Shown here: one piece after another, positions 15,787-23,734 of the stretch
How the letters are laid out: the number at the start of each line of letters is the position of its first letter
How positions within the stretch are numbered: the stretch's first letter is position 1
Assembly (NCBI GenBank): GCA_017524845.1
Contig: JAFXUU010000041.1
Span: forward strand, 1 to 37,012
Direction: 5' to 3'
Origin: Oscillospiraceae bacterium
GTDB taxonomy: Bacteria > Bacillota > Clostridia > Oscillospirales > Oscillospiraceae
Length of the DNA: 37,012 nt
Translations under genes and position numbers: made by a program
The notes under the pieces: model-generated
What the model was told of the DNA's origin: nothing
The model's input: only the letters and a program-made list of their open reading frames with translations
Database searches by the model: none

Positions 15787-17124
15787 ATGAAGAAGCTCAT
15801 CGCGCTCGCCTTCGTACTCATCCTGGCAGTCGGCCTCTTCGCCGGCTGCGCCAAGAAGCCCGCGGAGCAGCCCGCCGGGCAGTCCGGCGGACAGTCCGCC
15901 GCTCAGCCCGCCGCCGACGTCAAGGTCCCCGCCCCCGTCGCCGCCGCTTCCGACCTGGAATTTGAAAACGACTCCGCCGCCGCCGACGCTGCCGCCGCCA
16001 AGAAGGATCTGGCGGACGTGCTGGCCAAGGTGAAGGTCGGCTTCATCTTCCTGCACGACGAAAACTCCACCTACGACAAGAACTTCATCGAGGCAGCCAA
16101 GTCCGCCTGCGACAGCCTGGGCGTGCCCTACGTCCTGCGCACCAACATCCCCGAGGGCCAGGAATGCTACAACGCCGCCGCCGAGCTGGTGGACGACGGC
16201 TGCAACATCATCTTCGCCGACTCCTTCGGCCACGAGGACTTCATGATCCAGGCCGCCAAGAAGTTCCCCAACGTGCAGTTCTGCCACGCCACGGGCACCA
16301 AGGCCCACACCGAGAAGCTGGCCAACTACCACAACGCCTTCGCCAACATCTACGAGGGCCGCTACCTGGCGGGCGTCGCCGCCGGCATGAAGCTCAACCA
16401 GATGATCGAGGAGGGCAAGTTCTCCGCCGACGAAGCCCTGGTGGGTTACGTGGGCGCCTTCCCCTACGCCGAGGTGAAGAGCGGCTACACCTCCTGGTTC
16501 CTGGGCGTGCGGAGCATCTGCCCCACCGCCACCATGGAGGTCACCTTCACCAACTCCTGGTATGACGAGGCCCTGGAGAAGGAAGCCGCCAACACCCTGA
16601 TCCAGCGGGGCTGCAAGCTCATCAGCCAGCACGCCGACTCCATGGGCGCTCCCACCGCCTGCGAGACCGCCGGCATCCCCAACGTCTCCTACAACGGCTC
16701 CACCGAGGCCGCCTGCCCCAACACCTACATCGTCTCCAGCCGCATCAACTGGGTGCCCTTCATGCAGACCATGATCGTGGACACCGCCGCCGGCAAGCGC
16801 CTGGCGGCCGACTGGACCGGCACCCTGGCCAACGGCGCCGTGGAGCTCCTGCCCATCAACGAGAAGGCCGCCGCTCCCGGCACCAAGGAGAAGGTCGAGG
16901 AAGTGAAGGCCGCCCTGATCGCGGGCACCGTCAAGGTCTTCGATACCGACGCCTTCACCGTGGGCGGCCAGAAGCTCTCCAGCTACGCCGCGGACATCCA
17001 CGACATGGGCGACTACACCGGCGAGACCGAGGTCATCTCCGGCGGCCAGTTCCAGGAGAGCATCTACCGCTCCGCCCCCGCCTTCGATCTGAACATCGAC
17101 GGCATCACCATCATCGACGGCTGA
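15787..17124 (+). CDS. BMP-family nucleoside-binding lipoprotein of an ABC importer
   Basis: The protein is a surface lipoprotein of 445 residues that binds nucleosides or bases for import. The ATG at 15787 is chosen over the ATG at 15772 because GGAGG is correctly spaced only for the former. The signal peptide MKKLIALAFVLILAVGLFAGC is followed by a Gln/Ala/Pro-rich tether to about residue 45. The BMP domain starts near VKVGFIFLHDENSTYDKNF. It contains DGCNIIFADSFGHEDFM, CHATGTKAHTEKLANYHN, NIYEGRYLAGVAAGMK and VGYVGAFPYAEVKSGYTSWFLG, all diagnostic of this family (PnrA/BmpA, YufN). The C-terminal IDGITIIDG is also typical. The guanine riboswitch upstream points to purine nucleosides. Confidence 0.92.
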   Translation: MKKLIALAFVLILAVGLFAGCAKKPAEQPAGQSGGQSAAQPAADVKVPAPVAAASDLEFENDSAAADAAAAKKDLADVLAKVKVGFIFLHDENSTYDKNFIEAAKSACDSLGVPYVLRTNIPEGQECYNAAAELVDDGCNIIFADSFGHEDFMIQAAKKFPNVQFCHATGTKAHTEKLANYHNAFANIYEGRYLAGVAAGMKLNQMIEEGKFSADEALVGYVGAFPYAEVKSGYTSWFLGVRSICPTATMEVTFTNSWYDEALEKEAANTLIQRGCKLISQHADSMGAPTACETAGIPNVSYNGSTEAACPNTYIVSSRINWVPFMQTMIVDTAAGKRLAADWTGTLANGAVELLPINEKAAAPGTKEKVEEVKAALIAGTVKVFDTDAFTVGGQKLSSYAADIHDMGDYTGETEVISGGQFQESIYRSAPAFDLNIDGITIIDG

Positions 17125-17220
17125 CAACGTCCTTATGTGCCGGAATGGTTCGCAGCCGCGCAGGCGCGACTGCTCTCAGATTCCGGCATACGGAAGAACA
17201 GAGTTTGATTTCCGACCCGA

Positions 17221-17257
17221 GCGCCCCGAAGAAATTTCGGGGCGCTTCTTCTTTTTC
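17221..17257 (+). terminator. Intrinsic terminator after the BMP lipoprotein gene
   Basis: A 10-bp stem (17221-17230 with 17236-17245, loop GAAAT) runs into TTCTTCTTTTTC. It would stop most transcripts after the binding protein and allow it to be made in excess. A new promoter overlaps its end. Confidence 0.85.
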
Positions 17258-17286
17258 TTGCCCATACCGCGAAAATCATGTATAAT
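17258..17286 (+). promoter_or_regulatory. Promoter for the nucleoside importer ATPase and permeases
   Basis: TTGCCC (17258-17263) and a perfect TATAAT (17281-17286) are 17 bp apart, predicting a start near 17293. Transcription from here escapes the guanine riboswitch, so ATPase and permeases may have a base level independent of purines. Confidence 0.75.
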
Positions 17287-17340
17287 ACAATGTATTTCTC
17301 TGAATACCGCCATGCGCGGCGAGAAAGGGAGTGGCGCGGC

Positions 17341-18876
17341 TTGGAGGAAAAACAGGCGGCGGTGCAGCTGCGGGACATCACCAAGAGCTTCGGTCCCGTG
17401 AAGGCCAACGACAAGGTGTGGCTGGACATCTACCGGGGGGAGATCCTGGCTCTGCTGGGGGAAAACGGCAGCGGCAAGACCACCCTCATGAACATGCTCT
17501 CCGGCATCTACTTCCCCGACGAGGGGCAGATCTACGTGGACGGCCGGGAGGTCGTGATCCGTTCGCCCAAGGACGCCTTCGACCTGGGCATCGGCATGAT
17601 CCATCAGCATTTCAAGCTGGTGGACGTGTTCTCCGCGGCGGAGAACATCGTGCTGGGCCTGCCGGAGAAGGGCAAGCTGGATCTGAAGGCCGCGGGGAAA
17701 AGGATCCGGGAGATCTGCGATACCTACGGCTTCGAGGTGGACCCCCAGCAGAAGGTCTACGATATGTCCGTCAGCCAGAAGCAGCAGGTGGAGATCGTGA
17801 AGGTGCTCTACCGGGGCGCCGACATCCTGATCCTGGACGAGCCCACGGCGGTGCTCACCCCCCAGGAGACGGACAAGCTCTTCGCCGTGCTGCGCAACAT
17901 GCGGGACATGGGGAAGGCCATCGTCATCATCACCCACAAGATGCACGAGGTGGAGGACCTTTCCGACCGGGTGGCCATCCTCCGCCACGGGCAGTTCATG
18001 GGCGACATGCTGACGAAGGACACGAACGCCCAGGACATGACGAACATGATGGTGGGCCACAGCGTCACGCTGAATATCGACCGGCCCGAGCCGGAGGACC
18101 CGAAGCCGCGGATCGAGGTGAAGGGGCTGACGGTGCGGAGCATCGACGGCATCCTCAAGCTGGAGGACGTGAGCTTCACGGCCCGCAGCGGGGAGATCCT
18201 GGGCATCGCGGGCATCTCCGGCAGCGGCCAGAAGGAGCTGCTGGAATCCATCGCGGGCCTGCAGAATGTGGAAAAGGGCTCCATCAGCTACATCGGCGAC
18301 GACGGCAGCCGGGAGGAGCTCATCGGCAAGGACCCGCTGACCATCGCGGACATGGGCATCAGCCTCTCCTTCGTGCCGGAGGACCGGCTGGGCATGGGCC
18401 TGGTGGGGAGCATGGACCTGACGGACAACATGGCCCTCCGGTCCTACCGCCGGGGCAAGGGCCCCTTCCTGGACCGCAGCTTTCCCCGCCGCCGGGCGGA
18501 ATGGGTGGTGAGCGAGCTCTCCGTCAGCACCCCCGGGGTGGCCACGCCGGTGCGCCGCCTCTCCGGCGGCAACGTGCAGAAGGTGCTGGTGGGCCGGGAG
18601 ATCGCCTCCGCCCCCAAGGTGCTGCTCACGGCCTACGCCGTCCGCGGCCTGGACATCGGGGCCAGCTACACCATCTATGATATGATCAATCTCCAGAAGG
18701 AGAAGGGCGTCGCCGTCATCTACGTGGGCGAGGATCTGGACGTGCTCCTGGAGCTGAGCGACCGGATCCTGGTGCTCTGCGGCGGCAAAGTCAGCGGCAT
18801 CGTGGACGGCAGGAGCACCACGAAGCGCGAGGTGGGCATGATGATGACCCGCCTGGGAGGAGGGAAGAGCGAATGA
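17341..18876 (+). CDS. Nucleoside ABC importer, two-domain ATP-binding protein (NupO/YufO type)
   Basis: The protein energises nucleoside import. The most likely start is TTG 17341 with AAGGGAG 9 nt upstream, giving 511 residues, normal for this double-ATPase family. An ATG at 17278 overlaps the promoter -10 and is unlikely. Domain 1 has Walker A GENGSGKTT, signature-like MSVSQKQQVEI and Walker B LDEPTAVL. Domain 2 has the degenerate Walker A GISGSGQKE typical of this family, the signature RLSGGNVQK and a Walker B region LLTAYAVRGLDIGA (usually AAQPTRGLD). The first permease start overlaps its stop (ATGA). Confidence 0.93.
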   Translation: MEEKQAAVQLRDITKSFGPVKANDKVWLDIYRGEILALLGENGSGKTTLMNMLSGIYFPDEGQIYVDGREVVIRSPKDAFDLGIGMIHQHFKLVDVFSAAENIVLGLPEKGKLDLKAAGKRIREICDTYGFEVDPQQKVYDMSVSQKQQVEIVKVLYRGADILILDEPTAVLTPQETDKLFAVLRNMRDMGKAIVIITHKMHEVEDLSDRVAILRHGQFMGDMLTKDTNAQDMTNMMVGHSVTLNIDRPEPEDPKPRIEVKGLTVRSIDGILKLEDVSFTARSGEILGIAGISGSGQKELLESIAGLQNVEKGSISYIGDDGSREELIGKDPLTIADMGISLSFVPEDRLGMGLVGSMDLTDNMALRSYRRGKGPFLDRSFPRRRAEWVVSELSVSTPGVATPVRRLSGGNVQKVLVGREIASAPKVLLTAYAVRGLDIGASYTIYDMINLQKEKGVAVIYVGEDLDVLLELSDRILVLCGGKVSGIVDGRSTTKREVGMMMTRLGGGKSE

Positions 18877-19973
18877 AGGGGACCCCTCTGTTCCACATCT
18901 CCAAGCGGGCGGCCCTCCCCTGGTATCAGTCCTGGGGCATCCGCCTGGCGGCCATTATCCTGGCCCTGGCGGTCTGCGCCCTGGTGACGACGCTCCTCAC
19001 CGGCGTCAGTCCCATCGGGGTCTACGTCACCATCATCCAGGGCTCCTTCGGCACCGTGCGGAAATTCTGGGTGCTGCTCCAGGAGCTGGCGATCCTCCTC
19101 TGCGTCTCCCTGGCCGTGACCCCCGCCTTCAAGATGCGCTTCTGGAACATCGGGGGCGAGGGGCAGGTCCTCATCGGGGGCCTGGCCACGGCGGCCTGCA
19201 TGTTCTACCTGGGGAACAGGCTCCCCGGCTGGCTGCTGATCCCGGTGATGATCCTGGCGAGCCTGGCGGCGGCGGGCATCTGGGCGCTGATCCCCGCCAT
19301 CTTCAAGGCGAAATGGAACACGAACGAGACCCTGTTCACCCTGATGATGAACTACGTGGCCATCCAGCTCGTTTCCTATTTCTGCAACGTGTGGGACCGG
19401 AAGGGCAGCGGCATCGTGGGCATCATCAACCCCAACACCCAGGCCGGGTGGTTCCCGGTGCTGGCCGGGCGGGAATACCTGCTGAACGTGATCGTGGTGG
19501 CGGTGCTGACCGTGGCGCTCTACGCCTACCTCCGCTATACGAAGCACGGGTATGAGCTCAGCGTGGTGGGGGAGAGCGAGCGCACCGCCCGCTACGTGGG
19601 CATCAAGGTGGAGCGGGTCATCCTCCGCACCATGCTCCTGTCCGGCGCCCTCTGCGGCGTCTGCGGGCTGCTCCTGGTGGGAGGCACGGACCACACCATC
19701 AGCACCACCACCGCCGGAGGCCGGGGCTTCACCGCGGTCATGGTGTCCTGGCTCGCCAAGTTCAACCCCATCTTCATGGTGCTCACCAGCTTCCTCCTGG
19801 CCTTCCTGAGCCGGGGCAGCAGCCAGATCGCCCAGAACTTCGGGCTGAACCATTCCTTCGGCGATATCCTCACGGGGATCATCCTCTTCTTCATCATCGG
19901 CAGCGAGTTCTTCATCAACTACCGCATCAGCTTCCGCACCGGCGGAGAAAAGGAGGGCGGGAGCAATGCTTGA
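18873..19973 (+). CDS. Nucleoside ABC importer permease 1 (BPD_transp_2 family, YufP-like)
   Basis: The membrane subunit has 366 residues with around nine or ten hydrophobic segments, the first at about residues 25-45. The family signature AFKMRFWNIGGEGQVLIGGLA is at about residues 85-105, and NETLFTLMMNYVAIQLV lies near the middle. The C-terminal part has GGRGFTAVMVSWLAKFNPI. These are found in permeases of BMP-type nucleoside importers. It starts inside the ATPase stop (ATGA) and overlaps permease 2 by 8 bp, so translation is coupled. Confidence 0.92.
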   Translation: MKGTPLFHISKRAALPWYQSWGIRLAAIILALAVCALVTTLLTGVSPIGVYVTIIQGSFGTVRKFWVLLQELAILLCVSLAVTPAFKMRFWNIGGEGQVLIGGLATAACMFYLGNRLPGWLLIPVMILASLAAAGIWALIPAIFKAKWNTNETLFTLMMNYVAIQLVSYFCNVWDRKGSGIVGIINPNTQAGWFPVLAGREYLLNVIVVAVLTVALYAYLRYTKHGYELSVVGESERTARYVGIKVERVILRTMLLSGALCGVCGLLLVGGTDHTISTTTAGGRGFTAVMVSWLAKFNPIFMVLTSFLLAFLSRGSSQIAQNFGLNHSFGDILTGIILFFIIGSEFFINYRISFRTGGEKEGGSNA

Positions 19974-20970
19974 GACCCTTGCCTTTTATGTTTCCAGAGC
20001 CGTGCAGCAGGGCATCCCCCTGCTCTTCGGCAGCACGGGAGAGACCCTGACGGAGAAATCCGGCAACCTGAACCTGGGCATCCCCGGCATCATGTACGTG
20101 GGGGCCATCAGCGGCGTCGTCGGCGCCTTCCTTTACGAGCATTCCCTGCCCTCGCCGGAGCAGGTGAACGCCTTTGCCGCCGTCGCCATCCCCCTCGTCT
20201 GTTCCCTCCTGGGGAGCCTCCTCATGGGCCTCATCTACTGCTTCCTCACCGTGTCCCTCCGGGCCAACCAGAACGTGACGGGTCTCGCCCTCACCACCTT
20301 CGGCGTGGGCGTGGGCAATTTCTTCGGGGGCTATCTCATCAAGACCAGCGGCAGCAGCGTCGCCTCCCTGGCCCTCAGCGCCACCAGCGCCTGCTTCCGC
20401 AGGACCCTGCCCTTCGCCTCCTCCCTGGGGGCCTTCGGCACCGTCTTCCTCAGCTACAGCTTTCTCGCCTACGTGGCCGTGGCGGTGTCCCTGGCGGCGG
20501 GGATCTTCCTGCGCCGCAGCCGGGCGGGCCTCCATCTCCGGGCCGTGGGGGAAAACCCCGCCACGGCGGACGCGGCGGGCATCAGCATCTCCCGCTATAA
20601 ATACCTGGCGACCTGCATCGGCAGCATGATCGCCGGGCTGGGCGGCCTCTACTACGTGATGGACTACGCCAGCGGCGTCTGGTCCAACGACGCCTTCGGC
20701 GACCGGGGCTGGCTGGCTATCGCCCTCGTCATCTTCACCATCTGGCGTCCGGACACGGGGGTGCTGGCCTCCATCCTCTACGGCGGCCTCTATATCCTCA
20801 GCATCAACAACATCCTTCCCACCGGCGGCGTGGGCGCGGTGAAGGAGCTCTACAAGATGCTCCCCTACGTGATGACCATCGTCGTCCTGGTGCTCACCAG
20901 CGTCCGCAACAAGCGGGAGAACCAGCCTCCCGCCGCGTTGGGGCTGAGTTACTTCCGGGAAGAAAGGTAG
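19966..20970 (+). CDS. Nucleoside ABC importer permease 2 (BPD_transp_2 family, YufQ-like)
   Basis: The protein is the second membrane subunit, 334 residues. The N-terminal motif FGSTGETLTEKSGNLNLGIPGIMYVGAI is the hallmark of this subunit. Later NQNVTGLALTTFGVGVGNFFGG and RGWLAIALVIFTIWRP match the family. About nine hydrophobic helices are visible. Start and stop positions show tight coupling with permease 1. It is followed after 75 bp by cobT, with no visible terminator or convincing promoter between them. Confidence 0.92.
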   Translation: MLETLAFYVSRAVQQGIPLLFGSTGETLTEKSGNLNLGIPGIMYVGAISGVVGAFLYEHSLPSPEQVNAFAAVAIPLVCSLLGSLLMGLIYCFLTVSLRANQNVTGLALTTFGVGVGNFFGGYLIKTSGSSVASLALSATSACFRRTLPFASSLGAFGTVFLSYSFLAYVAVAVSLAAGIFLRRSRAGLHLRAVGENPATADAAGISISRYKYLATCIGSMIAGLGGLYYVMDYASGVWSNDAFGDRGWLAIALVIFTIWRPDTGVLASILYGGLYILSINNILPTGGVGAVKELYKMLPYVMTIVVLVLTSVRNKRENQPPAALGLSYFREER

Positions 20971-20979
20971 ATCCTTCAC

Positions 20980-20996
20980 CGCGAACTCTGCGAGGC
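20980..20996 (+). repeat. 17-bp word shared with the structured intergenic region near 31.1 kb
   Basis: CGCGAACTCTGCGAGGC in the gap before cobT occurs again, inverted, at 31120-31136. A 17-base exact match between two intergenic gaps is unlikely by chance in 37 kb. It suggests a dispersed element or a remnant of one. Confidence 0.6.
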
Positions 20997-21045
20997 CGCC
21001 GGTATTCCGCGGCATATGAAACCGACCGATTTCTGAGAGGGTAAT

Positions 21046-22101
21046 ATGGACATCTTGGATCTGAAGGGGCGCATCGCGCCCCCGGACGAAGGGGCCATGA
21101 AGGCCGCCCGGGACCACTGGAACGGCATCGCCAAGCCCATCGGCAGCCTGGGACTGCTGGAGGACGCGGTGGTGCAGATCGCGGGCCTCACCGGGGACCC
21201 CCGGGTGAAGCTGGACAGGCGCGCCGTGCTGGTCATGTGCGCGGACAACGGCGTGGTGGCCGAGGGCGTCACCCAGACGGGGCAGGAGGTCACCGCCCTG
21301 GTGGCCGGGAACATGACGAGGCAGGATTCCAGCGTCTGCCGCATGGCCCAGGTGGCCCGCGCGGAGGTGATCCCCGTGGACATGGGCATGATCGCCCCCG
21401 CCCCGGGCGTGCGGGACTGCCACGTCCGCCGGGGCACGGGGAACATCGCCCGGGGCCCCGCCATGACGCGGGCGGAGGCGGAGCAGGCGGTGCGGACCGG
21501 GATCGACCTGGTGGGGGAGCTGAAGGCGCGGGGCTGCCGCATCGTCGCCACCGGGGAGATGGGCATCGGCAACACCACCACCTCCAGCGCCATGCTGGCC
21601 GCCTTCCTGGGCTGCGAGCCCGCGGCGGTCACGGGCCGGGGGGCGGGTCTCAGCGACGAGGGCCTGAAGCGGAAGATCGCGGCCATCGAGCGGGCCCTGG
21701 CGGTGAACCGGCCCGACCCGGCGGACGGGCTGGACGTGCTGAGCAAGGTGGGCGGCCTGGATCTCGCGGGCATCTGCGGGACCTTCCTGGGCGGGGCGAT
21801 CCACCGCGTCCCCGTGCTGATCGACGGCTTCATCAGCGCCGTGGCCGCCCTGGCGGCCCAGCGCATCGCCCCCCTGAGCCGCTGCGCCATGCTGGCGGCC
21901 CACGTCTCCGCCGAGCCCGCGGCGCAAAAGGTGCTGGACGTCCTGGGCGTAAAGCCCCTCATCACCGCCGGCCTGCGCCTGGGGGAGGGCACCGGGGCCG
22001 TGGCGGCCCTGCCCCTGCTGGACATGGCCCTGGCCGTCTACGACGGGATGGTCACCTTCGAGAACATCGGCATGGAAGCGTACGAGGTGGATCTGAAATG
22101 A
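21046..22101 (+). CDS. cobT: Nicotinate-nucleotide:dimethylbenzimidazole phosphoribosyltransferase
   Basis: The enzyme activates the lower-ligand base of cobamides: base plus nicotinate mononucleotide gives an alpha-ribazole-type phosphate. The 351 residues match the family length. KPIGSLGLLEDAVVQIAG near the N-terminus, MCADNGVVAEGVTQTGQEVT, MGIGNTTTSSAMLA and the C-terminal LRLGEGTGAV are diagnostic. Glu314 in GEGTG corresponds to the catalytic base of Salmonella CobT. GAGAGGG lies upstream of the ATG. CobT enzymes differ in base preference, and adenine or benzimidazoles cannot be distinguished here. The stop overlaps the next start (ATGA), opening a run of cobamide genes with overlaps or 4-bp gaps. 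Confidence 0.95.
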   Translation: MDILDLKGRIAPPDEGAMKAARDHWNGIAKPIGSLGLLEDAVVQIAGLTGDPRVKLDRRAVLVMCADNGVVAEGVTQTGQEVTALVAGNMTRQDSSVCRMAQVARAEVIPVDMGMIAPAPGVRDCHVRRGTGNIARGPAMTRAEAEQAVRTGIDLVGELKARGCRIVATGEMGIGNTTTSSAMLAAFLGCEPAAVTGRGAGLSDEGLKRKIAAIERALAVNRPDPADGLDVLSKVGGLDLAGICGTFLGGAIHRVPVLIDGFISAVAALAAQRIAPLSRCAMLAAHVSAEPAAQKVLDVLGVKPLITAGLRLGEGTGAVAALPLLDMALAVYDGMVTFENIGMEAYEVDLK

Positions 22102-22619
22102 AGATTCTGCTCACCGGAGGCTCCGGCTGCGGCAAGAGCACCTTCGCCGAGAGCCTTGTGATGAAGTTCCCCCTGCCCCGGTGGTACGTGGCCACCATGC
22201 GCTCCTACGGCGCGGAGAGCGAAGCGAAGATCGCCCGGCACCGGGCCATGCGCAGCACCAAGGGCTTCGAGACCATCGAGAGCCAGACGGACGTGGGGAA
22301 GATAGAGCTTCCCGGGGGCGGTACGGTGCTGCTGGAGTGTCTCTGCAACCTCACGGCCAACGAGATGTTCGACGACGAGGGGAACGAGCGCGACCCCTAT
22401 GACAAGATCCTCCGGGAGGTGCGCAGCCTGGCGGAGAAGGCGGACAACCTCATCCTCGTCACCAACGACGTGGGCTCCGACGCGGAGGCGTATTCGGATT
22501 CCACCCTCCGCTACGTGGACGCCCTGGGGCGGCTGAACGCGGCCTTTGCTTCGGAGTTCGACACGGTGTACGAGCTGGTCTGCGGCATCCCGCTGCTCCT
22601 GAAGGGGGAAGGACTGTGA
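22098..22619 (+). CDS. cobU: CobU-family adenosylcobinamide kinase / guanylyltransferase
   Basis: The protein would phosphorylate adenosylcobinamide and transfer GMP to make AdoCbi-GDP. The 173 residues are close to CobU length (about 180). P-loop GGSGCGKST is at 7-15. His48 in IARHRAMR is placed like the guanylylated His46 of Salmonella CobU. The segment TVLLECLCNLTANEMF matches the LLECLTLWVTNLL-like middle motif, and LVTNDVGSDAEAYSDSTLRYVDALGRLNAAFA plus VCGIPLLLKG match the C-terminal CobU pattern, although GIVP is replaced. It is coupled to cobT (ATGA) and to cobS (GTGA). Confidence 0.85.
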   Translation: MKILLTGGSGCGKSTFAESLVMKFPLPRWYVATMRSYGAESEAKIARHRAMRSTKGFETIESQTDVGKIELPGGGTVLLECLCNLTANEMFDDEGNERDPYDKILREVRSLAEKADNLILVTNDVGSDAEAYSDSTLRYVDALGRLNAAFASEFDTVYELVCGIPLLLKGEGL

Positions 22620-23389
22620 ACGCCCTCCGAAGCATCGTCATGGCCTTCTGCATGTTCTCCCGCATCCCCATGCCCACGATCGAATGGAAGAACGAAAACA
22701 TGCGCTGGATGCTCTGCGCCTTTCCCCTGGTGGGGGCGGCGGTGGGCCTGGCCCTCTGGGTCTGGCAGCTTCTCAGCGCCTTTTTGGGCTTCGGCCCCCT
22801 TCTCTGGGCGGCGGGACTCACCCTCCTGCCCGTGGCCGTCACCGGCGGCATCCACATGGACGGGTGGTGCGACGTGTCCGACGCCCTGGCATCCCACGCT
22901 TCTCCGGAAAAGAAGCGGGCGATCCTGAAGGATTCCCACACGGGGGCCTTCGCCATCATCATGCTGGGCTGCTGGCTCCTTGGCTATGCGGCCCTGGCTT
23001 CCGAGCTGCCCGCCACGGGGAGGACGGTCCTGCTCCTGGGGCTGATGCACGTGTTCAGCCGCATCCTCAGCGGCACGATCTCCCTCGTCTATCCGAAGAA
23101 CGACGCCGAGGGGCTTCTCCGCACCTTCACCCTCTCCGCGGACAAAAAGTCCGCCGTGGCCATCCTCCTCATCCTGCTGGTCCTCTGCGCGGCGGGCCTC
23201 GTCCTGGCCGAGCCCCTTCCCGGCGGGGCCATGGTCCTGGGCGGACTCCTGACGGCCCTGTGGATGAAGCGGCTCAGCGCCAGGGAGTTCGGCGGCATGA
23301 GCGGGGACCTCTCCGGCTATTTCCTGCAGCTGGCGGAGCTGGTGATGCTCGCCTGCTGCGTCATCCTGAAAAAGGTGGTGCTTCTGTGA
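22616..23389 (+). CDS. cobS: Adenosylcobinamide-GDP ribazoletransferase (cobamide 5'-phosphate synthase)
   Basis: The integral membrane enzyme joins AdoCbi-GDP to alpha-ribazole or its phosphate, completing the nucleotide loop. The 257-residue protein has about six hydrophobic segments. Near its start is AFCMFSRIPMPTIEW, and TGGIHMDGWCDVSDAL at about residues 79-94 is the Asp-rich metal-binding motif of CobS (usual form GGLHEDGLADTADG). EKKRAILKDSHTGAFAII completes the family pattern. GTG start overlaps the previous stop, and the stop overlaps the next GTG start. Confidence 0.94.
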   Translation: MNALRSIVMAFCMFSRIPMPTIEWKNENMRWMLCAFPLVGAAVGLALWVWQLLSAFLGFGPLLWAAGLTLLPVAVTGGIHMDGWCDVSDALASHASPEKKRAILKDSHTGAFAIIMLGCWLLGYAALASELPATGRTVLLLGLMHVFSRILSGTISLVYPKNDAEGLLRTFTLSADKKSAVAILLILLVLCAAGLVLAEPLPGGAMVLGGLLTALWMKRLSAREFGGMSGDLSGYFLQLAELVMLACCVILKKVVLL

Positions 23390-23730
23390 TTCTTGTGATC
23401 GGCGCCCGGGCTTCCGGGAAACGGGATTACGTCGCCTCCCTGGGCTACGGGCCCGGGGACGTGGCGGACGGGGTGCTGGACGACAGGCCCGTCCTCTATA
23501 ACCTCCAGGACCTGACCATGCCGGACCCGGAGGGCGCGCCCGCCCTCTTCGACCGGCTGATCGAGAAGGAGGTCGTGGTCTGCGACGAGGTGGGCTCCGG
23601 GGTCATCCCCCTGGAGAAGGAGCGGCGGCTGGGCCGGGAGGCCACGGGCCGCCTCTGCTGCCGTCTGGCGAAGGAAGCGGAGAAGGTGGTGCGCCTGGTG
23701 GCGGGCATCCCCACGGTCATCAAGGGGTGA
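23386..23730 (+). CDS. Small CobU-like P-loop protein, lacks the guanylylated histidine
   Basis: The protein has only 114 residues, and its start GTG overlaps the cobS stop. The N-terminus ILVIGARASGKRDYV looks like the CobU P-loop (usual form GGARSGKS). The C-terminal half CDEVGSGVIPLEKERRLGREATGRL with AEKVVRLVAGIPTVIKG matches the CobU motif TNEVGxGIVPxxxxxRxFRDxxGxxN and the terminal SGIPxxLK. About 60 middle residues are missing, and the protein has no histidine at all, so it cannot use the His-GMP intermediate of CobU. It may be a kinase-only form, a regulatory partner of the larger CobU, or a decayed duplicate kept for another role. The conserved overlaps argue against simple decay. 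Confidence 0.8.
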   Translation: MILVIGARASGKRDYVASLGYGPGDVADGVLDDRPVLYNLQDLTMPDPEGAPALFDRLIEKEVVVCDEVGSGVIPLEKERRLGREATGRLCCRLAKEAEKVVRLVAGIPTVIKG

Positions 23731-23734
23731 AGCC

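Noticed and set aside
17278..17340. ATG at 17278 as the start of the nucleoside importer ATPase
   Set aside because: It overlaps the TATAAT of a good promoter and would add a 21-residue extension not typical of the family. TTG 17341 has a correctly spaced AAGGGAG.
21030..21045. CTGAGAGGGT before cobT resembling the CTGAGA element of a TPP riboswitch
   Set aside because: The rest of the thi-box structure is absent and only 75 bp separate the genes. The stretch serves as the ribosome-binding site of cobT.
19927..21927. A 666-codon minus-strand open frame across permease 2 and cobT
   Set aside because: It spans two well-identified genes and the gap between them on the opposite strand. Composition is low-complexity and shadow-like.
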